From NCBI GenBank assembly GCA_041848045.1, contig JBGZHY010000046.1, positions 1-11,871 of the forward strand: a stretch of 11,871 nt of DNA, in the 5' to 3' direction. The stretch is from CAKAHY01 sp041848045 (GTDB lineage Bacteria > Bacillota > Clostridia > Lachnospirales > Lachnospiraceae). Shown here piece after piece: positions 7,798 through 11,871 of the stretch. The notes beneath the pieces were generated by a model, which searched no databases, was not told the DNA's origin, and worked only from the letters and a program-made list of their open reading frames with translations. The translations under genes were made by a program, and so were the position numbers. Position 1 is the first letter of the stretch. The number at the start of each line of letters is the position of its first letter.

Positions 7798-8086
7798 GTG
7801 TGGAAAAAGGATTAGGATAAGGGTAGGAAGGGGGGAATATATTCAGAAGCTTGTTGACACCGGACTCTATGGCATTGTGCGTCATCCCATGTATACGGGA
7901 ACCGTGCTTATCTTTCTGTCTATGCCACCGGTGCTGGGCTCCGTTCCGGCTTTTGTGATTATGCTTTTGTATATTCCGATATTGGCGAAGCGGATTAGGA
8001 ATGAGGAGGTGTTGGAGGAAGGGCTTGCGGGATATCGGGACTATAAGCAAAGAGTCAGATATAAAGTGATACCTTTTATTTGGTGA
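7796..8086 (+). pseudogene. 5'-truncated isoprenylcysteine carboxylmethyltransferase-family remnant
   Basis: The frame encodes about 85 recognisable residues matching the C-terminal half of ICMT/PEMT-like membrane methyltransferases: VDTGLYGIVRHPMYTG, then a hydrophobic span (TVLIFLSMPPVLGSVPAFVIMLLYIPIL) and RIRNEEVLEEGLAGYRDYKQRVRYKVIPFIW, including the conserved RHP and E..F/L..GY.DY.xRVR-type positions. Family members are about 190-220 residues with two or three additional N-terminal membrane helices. Here the homologous part begins just downstream of the trmL terminator, and upstream sequence is purine-rich and not coding. There is no ATG and no sensible start before the homologous part; an SD-like GGAAGGGGGG is present, but only ATT follows. 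It is most likely a deletion remnant. A functional half-protein from a non-canonical start is less likely. Confidence 0.75.
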
Positions 8087-8093
8087 GAGATGT

Positions 8094-8122
8094 TAACGCA
8101 GCTTCCGCATAAAGCTGCGTTA
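8094..8122. repeat. Perfect 11-bp stem hairpin
   Basis: TAACGCAGCTT (8094-8104) and AAGCTGCGTTA (8112-8122) are perfect inverted repeats around a 7-nt loop, starting 8 nt after the methyltransferase-remnant stop. No T-run follows on the + strand, so it is not a classical terminator in that direction. It is the first of several stacked hairpins in this intergenic region. Confidence 0.75.
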
Positions 8123-8131
8123 TATATGACT

Positions 8132-8149
8132 TATCCGCTTGCGCGGATA
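8132..8149. repeat. Short GC-rich hairpin
   Basis: TATCCGC (8132-8138) pairs with GCGGATA (8143-8149) across a 4-nt TTGC loop. It lies only 9 nt after the preceding hairpin, and together they suggest a structured element rather than coding sequence. Confidence 0.65.
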
Positions 8150-8164
8150 GAATTTGAAGAGGAG

Positions 8165-8198
8165 AGGAAGTGGAGCAAACAGGCGATACTTCCTTTTT
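8165..8198 (+). terminator. Possible terminator-like hairpin in intergenic region
   Basis: AGGAAGT (8165-8171) pairs with ACTTCCT (8188-8194) over a 16-nt loop, and a T-run ends at 8198. The short stem and large loop make this a weaker terminator candidate than the one after trmL. It could stop residual read-through from upstream, or belong to the structured element. Confidence 0.4.
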
Positions 8199-8289
8199 GT
8201 GATGTCATTGCCCCATTTCCTCCGAGGAAGGCTTCCATCACCGCAGGTCTTTGCCCGGCGGCTAAATTTAGAAAAATTCAGAATATGCT

Positions 8290-8319
8290 TATAAAGGATA
8301 CAAAATGTGATGTTAGAAT
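8290..8319 (+). promoter_or_regulatory. Putative promoter of the first surface gene
   Basis: TAGAAT (8314-8319) preceded by TG and one base (8311-8313) looks like an extended -10 element. No good -35 box is present; the best match near 8289-8295 is A/T-rich but weak. The same ATGTTA-(G/C)-AAT string occurs upstream of the second surface gene. A start of transcription just after 8319 would leave about 40 nt of leader before ATG 8366. Confidence 0.35.
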
Positions 8320-8365
8320 GTGGGAGAAAATGAAAATCCACAGGGAAAAGGAGATTATAGGGAGT

Positions 8366-9853
8366 ATGAAAGAAGCAATCAGCAAGGCTTTGAAGCAAAC
8401 GGCGCTGCTGCTGTTTTCACTGCTGTTTATATGGGCAGGAAGCTTCGGAGCGAAGGCAATGGAAAAGGAGAAGGCAGAGATTCTTCTGCTTAGAGTTCAA
8501 GCAAACGGACGCCTGGTTTTGGAGGATTTGCAATTTGAGTTGGAGTATCCGGACAGAGATAAAAAGGAGTATATTGCCAAAGCAGGATATTTGGAAGGTC
8601 TTGCCTTATATAAAAATGAAGTCCATATTCTTCGCCTGAAAGAAGGGCAGGATTATGAGATGGAAGAGTTGCGGATTAAAACAGAGGGCAACGGAACCTT
8701 AAGGACGGAGAGTGAAGAAGCGATTGTCGATCTGCATCTCCAAAGAAAAGCGAGTGCCGGAGAAGCGCCGATAACATTGGATGTTATTTTTATTAGGGAA
8801 AAAGACAGTCAAAGATCTGTCACCATACCTCTGACCTTTGTTTTTCGAGATGCGGAAAGCGGGCAGGAGTTTGCATATAAAGGCGAGCATGGCTTTCTCG
8901 GAGGCGTTGCGCTTAAATTAGAACACAGGTATGAAGTAGAACTGCAGGAAAATCCTTATTTTACAATGGAAAAACAGACCTTGAAGGTGGGACAGGAAGG
9001 CGGTTCCTATGTTCTGTTCGATGAATACTACAAGAGAGTAAACGACTTTTTGCTCAATAAAAAAGAAAATGCGGATGCAGAGCTTTTGCTGCGTGCAAGG
9101 GAAAGCTTAAGCAAGAAACTGGAAGAAGCGGAGGCCTATGTAAAGGGAAAGACCTTTAGCGATATGGCGGCTGCGGAGGAGTTTGGAAAGCTTTTGGAAG
9201 ACGCAAGGGCAGCTTTGCAAAGGGAAAATGAAAGCCGGGAAAATCTGGAAGCGTTTATGCCGAAAATCAATGCGGGACTTATCAAATTAAAAGCTTTGGA
9301 AAAGCAGGAGCAGCCAAAGAAGGAAGAACCAAAGAAGGAAGAACCGAAGCAGGAGCAGCCGGAGAGTCCCAAGCAGGAAGAGTTAAAACCGGAAAATCCG
9401 GGAAATTCGGGAAAAGATGAAGCGAAGAAAGAGAGCCCTAAACCGGAGCAGCCGAAGCAGGAACAGCCGAAAAACCCCTCTGCAGAAAGCGGAAAGAAGT
9501 CCGGCGGTTCTTCTTCCGGCGGCGGAAGCGGCAGGAGAAGCGGCGGCGGAAGCGGAGCGAAGGGAAGTGCCAAGATAAGCAAAAAGCAGGCGGACAAGAC
9601 GGCAAAGCCGGGAGCATGGAAGCAGGATGAGCGCGGCTGGTGGTACAGCTATAAGGACGGCTCTTATCCGAAGAGCAGCTGGCTGCAGGATAAGGGAAAG
9701 TGGTATTATTTTGACAGCCAAGGCTATATGGCTAAGGGCTGGGTGGAATACAGCGGAAAATGGTACTATCTGGCGGCAGACGGCGCCATGCTGGTATCCG
9801 CCACCACGCCGGACGGTTATAAGGTAGATGCTGCAGGAGTTTGGATACGATAA
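8366..9853 (+). CDS. Secreted surface protein with cell-wall-binding repeats (paralogue 1)
   Basis: This is a 495-residue exported protein of unknown function. In order it has: a signal peptide (1-31, hydrophobic 12-25, probable cleavage after AKA); a beta-rich domain (about 37-210) ending in NPYFTME (196-202); a helical FIVAR-like segment (about 235-312, with LEEAEAYVKGKTF); a Lys/Glu/Pro/Gln-rich linker (313-375); a Gly/Ser hinge (379-400); and about two Trp/Tyr-rich choline-binding-type repeats (417-495: GWWYSYKDG, GKWYYFDSQGYMAKGW, GKWYYLAADGAM) ending in TPDGYKVDAAGVWIR. It is likely retained noncovalently on the wall; no LPXTG motif is seen. ATG 8366 is chosen because the signal peptide starts there and AAGGAG (8348-8353) precedes it in a leader resembling that of the next gene; ATG 8330 is the alternative. 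The frame stays open upstream to 8090 without sense. Ligand and role are unknown. Confidence 0.85.
   Translation: MKEAISKALKQTALLLFSLLFIWAGSFGAKAMEKEKAEILLLRVQANGRLVLEDLQFELEYPDRDKKEYIAKAGYLEGLALYKNEVHILRLKEGQDYEMEELRIKTEGNGTLRTESEEAIVDLHLQRKASAGEAPITLDVIFIREKDSQRSVTIPLTFVFRDAESGQEFAYKGEHGFLGGVALKLEHRYEVELQENPYFTMEKQTLKVGQEGGSYVLFDEYYKRVNDFLLNKKENADAELLLRARESLSKKLEEAEAYVKGKTFSDMAAAEEFGKLLEDARAALQRENESRENLEAFMPKINAGLIKLKALEKQEQPKKEEPKKEEPKQEQPESPKQEELKPENPGNSGKDEAKKESPKPEQPKQEQPKNPSAESGKKSGGSSSGGGSGRRSGGGSGAKGSAKISKKQADKTAKPGAWKQDERGWWYSYKDGSYPKSSWLQDKGKWYYFDSQGYMAKGWVEYSGKWYYLAADGAMLVSATTPDGYKVDAAGVWIR
9316..9345 (+). repeat. Two exact 15-bp tandem repeats in the linker
   Basis: AAAGAAGGAAGAACC occurs twice in direct succession (9316-9330 and 9331-9345) and encodes a repeated five-residue Lys/Glu/Pro unit. 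Degenerate copies follow. In-frame repeats like this can expand or contract without a frameshift, giving variable linker length. Confidence 0.85.
9635..9678 (+). repeat. 44-bp direct repeat, copy 1 (wall-binding module)
   Basis: This stretch, coding for GWWYSYKDGSYPKS, is identical base for base to 11828-11871 in the second surface gene. The bases immediately upstream differ. Copy 2 runs into the window edge, so the true length of identity is unknown. Confidence 0.93.
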
Positions 9854-9863
9854 ATAAAAGCAT

Positions 9864-9925
9864 AAAAACAAAGAGGATAGATTGAGATCTTATATAGATT
9901 TTATCTATAATTCTTTGTTTTTGTG
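9864..9925 (+). terminator. A/T-rich hairpin terminator between the two surface genes
   Basis: AAAAACAAAGA (9864-9874) and TCTTTGTTTTT (9912-9922) are perfect 11-bp inverted repeats. The interior can pair further (GATAGAT with ATCTAT) or form a local ATAGAT-TTT-ATCTAT hairpin. A T-rich right arm directly after a stem, 10 nt after the stop codon, fits intrinsic termination. The symmetric A/T arms could act in both directions, although no minus-strand gene is seen nearby. Confidence 0.75.
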
Positions 9926-9943
9926 CTGTATAGAAATATATAA

Positions 9944-9973
9944 TTGGAATAATGGAGATGAATATGTTACAAT
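9944..9973 (+). promoter_or_regulatory. Sigma-A-type promoter of the second surface gene
   Basis: TTGGAA (9944-9949) and TACAAT (9968-9973) are separated by 18 nt, with a TG-n extension (9965-9967) before the -10 box. It lies just after the terminator and 30 nt before the start codon, so the second surface gene probably has its own transcript. AAGGAG (9988-9993) is the ribosome site. Confidence 0.6.
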
Positions 9974-10003
9974 CGATAAAAAATAAAAAGGAGATATCAG
10001 GGG

Positions 10004-11871
10004 ATGAGTAAAAGAGTAACAAAATGGGGAAGTATTTTTCTGTTGTCTTTGCTGATTCTGTGTTCGGCATCTTTTTTTGCCTTTGCACAGGGAGAACAGA
10101 AAACAACATTAGGAGCGATGATGCTTATCAGCAATAAGAATATGGTGTGGGATGAACTGACATTCAGGCTGCAGTATCCGGATGGAAACACGCAGGATTA
10201 TACATCGCAAATGAGTATGCTGCAAGGTCTGGAAGTGTACAAGACGGGCACCCATGTGCTTTCTCTTTTGGAGAATGAAAAATATGAGATGGATGCCCTG
10301 TCCCTTTCTTTGAATGAGGAAGGGGAGCCTATACTGGCAGGGGGAAAGGCGTTTGAGCATACGCTGGAGTTGAAGGCAAAGTCGGCAAAAGAAGCAAAGA
10401 TACTGACCTTGACGGATACGCCTATAAAGAATGCAGACAAACCGGAAAATCCGGCGATTTTGCAAAATCTTTTCTTTAGTTTACGGCATTTAAAAAAGCA
10501 GACCCAGCAGGAATATGAGAGCAGTAACAGCTTCCTTCGTGATATAAAAATGGAGGCGGGAGAGATTTATGAAATAAGCTTAGTGGAAAATCCGTATTTT
10601 ACCATGGAGCCTCAGCGCTTTTATCTGGAAGAAAAGGATAATGTTGTGATTCCGAAGAATGAGCGGGGGGAGCTTGTGGAGTTTGTACTGCATGAAAAGA
10701 AACAGGAGGAGCCTTCTGCGCCTGCCTTTACGGGACTCTCTACCTTGCAGGTCAAGGTATATCAAAATGAGGTGCTTATGCCAAAGGCGGCTTTCCGTCT
10801 TTTCCGCTTTGACGGCAGGATTCCGAATGTTGTGGCAAGTCTGGACACTGGAGCGGAAGGAACGGCGTTTTTGTCCGAATTTGAAGCCAATAAAAGCTAT
10901 GAAATCGCCATGGAAAGCAGAGTGCTGAAATTTGCCCAGGACAGGATACGCTTTGAAACCAATGGAGAGAAGAAGGTCAGCAGCATCAACGGAAAAGCGG
11001 TAAAGGAAACGGACAGCGGCGTGCTGGAGTTTAAAGGAGTGGCAAAAAGTGAAGATGTTTTGCCTACCACGGAACTCAGTTTTACTGTGCTGGATATGGA
11101 CAGCGGAAAGGCTGTGGAGGGTGTGGAGCTAACGGCAAATATTTTGCTGCCTCGCCTGAGTTCTTATAAGAATGCCGTTTCCGATGCGCAGGGTCTTGCC
11201 CGTTTTCAGCTGGAGGGACAAACGGGAGGCAAGCAGTATACCTTCTGTGTATCCAAAAACGGACAGTTTTTATGGGATTTTGAGCCGAAAAGCATTACCG
11301 TATCCATAGATGAACAGGGGAAGGTAAGCCTTGTGGATGCGAGTTCGGCACAGTTTAGGGTACGAAGAAATGACAAAAGCCATTTGAAAACGGATTTGGC
11401 TGCTAAGATACAGGAAGCGGAGTCATATCTGCAGTCGAAAGAATTTACGAATCCGGAGGCCGTAAAGCAATTACAGAATGCACTTGCTGCCGCCAAGGAG
11501 GAGTTGGCAAAGCCGGAAACCATTCCGCAATATGTGCAGGTATTTTTGGATTCCGTCAGCGAGGCGTTGGAGAATTTGAAAAAGTTTGAGAAGCTTCAGC
11601 CGGAGGAAGAGAAGCAGACGGAAAAAACGGAGGAAAGCAAGCCGGAAAGCAGGATAGAAGAGAAGAAAGAAGAGAAAAAAGAAGACAAAACCAATGCAGC
11701 TTCTCATACCGGTTCATCCTCCGGAGGGGGAAGTGTGAGCAGAAGCAGACAGATTAAGCGCTCCGCTTCGGCGAATACCCATGCTATACGCATATCGCAG
11801 GAGGGGCAGTGGATACAAAATCCGAAAGGCTGGTGGTACAGCTATAAGGACGGCTCTTATCCGAAGAGCAG
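10004..11871 (+). CDS. Secreted surface protein with cell-wall-binding repeats (paralogue 2), 3' end beyond window
   Basis: This frame is open from ATG 10004 to the window edge (622 complete codons). It has a signal peptide (hydrophobic 9-27, likely cleavage after AFA at 28), an N-terminal domain (about 35-210) related to that of the preceding gene (shared QYPD/EYPD, GL-x-x-YK, YEM) and NPYFTME at the identical position 196-202. Residues about 245-345 and 355-455 look like two transthyretin/SpaA-type beta domains (FTVLDMDSGKAVEGVELTA, VSDAQGLARFQLEG), absent from the first gene. Then come a FIVAR-like helical part (461-530: IQEAESYLQSKEF), a Glu/Lys linker (531-564), a GSSSGGGS hinge (570-577) and the start of wall-binding repeats (GWWYSYKDG, 609-617). 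AAGGAG (9988-9993, spacing 10) sets the start. The charged composition and repeats suggest an adhesin or scaffold; function is not known. Confidence 0.85.
   Translation, partial: MSKRVTKWGSIFLLSLLILCSASFFAFAQGEQKTTLGAMMLISNKNMVWDELTFRLQYPDGNTQDYTSQMSMLQGLEVYKTGTHVLSLLENEKYEMDALSLSLNEEGEPILAGGKAFEHTLELKAKSAKEAKILTLTDTPIKNADKPENPAILQNLFFSLRHLKKQTQQEYESSNSFLRDIKMEAGEIYEISLVENPYFTMEPQRFYLEEKDNVVIPKNERGELVEFVLHEKKQEEPSAPAFTGLSTLQVKVYQNEVLMPKAAFRLFRFDGRIPNVVASLDTGAEGTAFLSEFEANKSYEIAMESRVLKFAQDRIRFETNGEKKVSSINGKAVKETDSGVLEFKGVAKSEDVLPTTELSFTVLDMDSGKAVEGVELTANILLPRLSSYKNAVSDAQGLARFQLEGQTGGKQYTFCVSKNGQFLWDFEPKSITVSIDEQGKVSLVDASSAQFRVRRNDKSHLKTDLAAKIQEAESYLQSKEFTNPEAVKQLQNALAAAKEELAKPETIPQYVQVFLDSVSEALENLKKFEKLQPEEEKQTEKTEESKPESRIEEKKEEKKEDKTNAASHTGSSSGGGSVSRSRQIKRSASANTHAIRISQEGQWIQNPKGWWYSYKDGSYPKS
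11828..11871 (+). repeat. 44-bp direct repeat, copy 2 (wall-binding module), cut by window edge
   Basis: Identical over all 44 visible bases to 9635-9678 in the first surface gene. The match is limited by the end of the window, and the flanking base on the left differs (A here, C there). Confidence 0.93.

Larger units (their letters stand above)
8087..8365. other. Non-coding structured spacer upstream of the first surface gene
   Basis: This 279-base stretch holds no convincing gene. Two long frames cross it, an upstream extension of the surface-protein frame on + and an ORF on -, but neither has a ribosome site or recognisable domain. It contains three clear inverted repeats (8094-8122, 8132-8149, 8165-8194), further self-complementary bases at 8217-8235 (TTCCTC / GAGGAA, then GGAAG / CTTCC), and a putative promoter near 8311-8319. 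It could be a dispersed palindromic repeat or a structured RNA; only a genome-wide search would tell. Confidence 0.5.

Noticed and set aside
8090..8365. Upstream extension of the first surface protein to a start at 8090
   Set aside because: It would put about 92 non-secretory residues before a clear signal peptide, and the sequence consists of hairpins without a ribosome site. The start at 8366 is also supported by leader similarity with the next gene.
8120..8398. Minus-strand ORF of 92 codons in the intergenic spacer
   Set aside because: It has no recognisable domain or ribosome site, runs through inverted repeats and overlaps the start of the surface gene. The frame probably reflects a structured or repeated element.
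9316..9345. CRISPR-like repeat
   Set aside because: There are only two units with no spacers, and they encode an in-frame low-complexity linker.
10004..10087. Lipoprotein signal in the second surface protein (Cys20)
   Set aside because: The residue before the cysteine is Leu, not Gly, Ala or Ser, so the lipobox rule fails; an AFA signal peptidase I site follows at residue 28.

Overview
The window reads as a chromosomal segment of an anaerobic Gram-positive Clostridia bacterium, most likely Lachnospiraceae-like. This is inferred from the gene content (AsnA-type asparagine synthetase, two-domain Sua5, ComEB-type dCMP deaminase, VanW-domain protein, choline-binding-type cell-wall repeats), strong purine-rich Shine-Dalgarno sites and roughly balanced base composition. 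The genus cannot be fixed from sequence reading alone. Every supported gene lies on the + strand.

Region 1 (1-7760) is a tightly packed run of housekeeping genes: the 3' half of asnA, a Sua5-type tRNA t6A synthase, dCMP deaminase, endonuclease III, a DnaQ-like DEDDh exonuclease, a previously uncalled 36-residue membrane peptide, a secreted VanW-domain protein, a stand-alone AIRS_C (HypE C-terminal-like) protein, an Lrp/AsnC regulator, a class I aminotransferase and the tRNA methyltransferase TrmL. Gaps are 0-23 nt and four junctions overlap or nearly touch (nth/exonuclease 14 nt, AIRS_C/Lrp ATGA, Lrp/aminotransferase TAGTG, small ORF/VanW 5 nt gap), so most of it is probably one transcript. 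It ends at a clear intrinsic terminator at 7769-7797.

Region 2 (7796-8365) is degenerate or non-coding. It holds the C-terminal remnant of an isoprenylcysteine methyltransferase-family membrane protein, then about 280 nt with several stacked inverted repeats and a putative promoter.

Region 3 (8366-11871) holds two tandem paralogous secreted surface proteins. Each has a signal peptide, a related N-terminal domain ending in an identical NPYFTME motif at residues 196-202, a helical FIVAR-like segment, a charged Lys/Glu linker, a Gly/Ser hinge and C-terminal Trp/Tyr-rich cell-wall-binding repeats. The second copy carries about 220 extra residues that look like two transthyretin/SpaA-type beta domains, and it runs off the window. 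The two genes share a 44-base exact match in the wall-binding module although the rest of them has diverged. An A/T-rich hairpin terminator and a good promoter separate them, so they are probably transcribed independently. This pair is the most likely place for undescribed biology.
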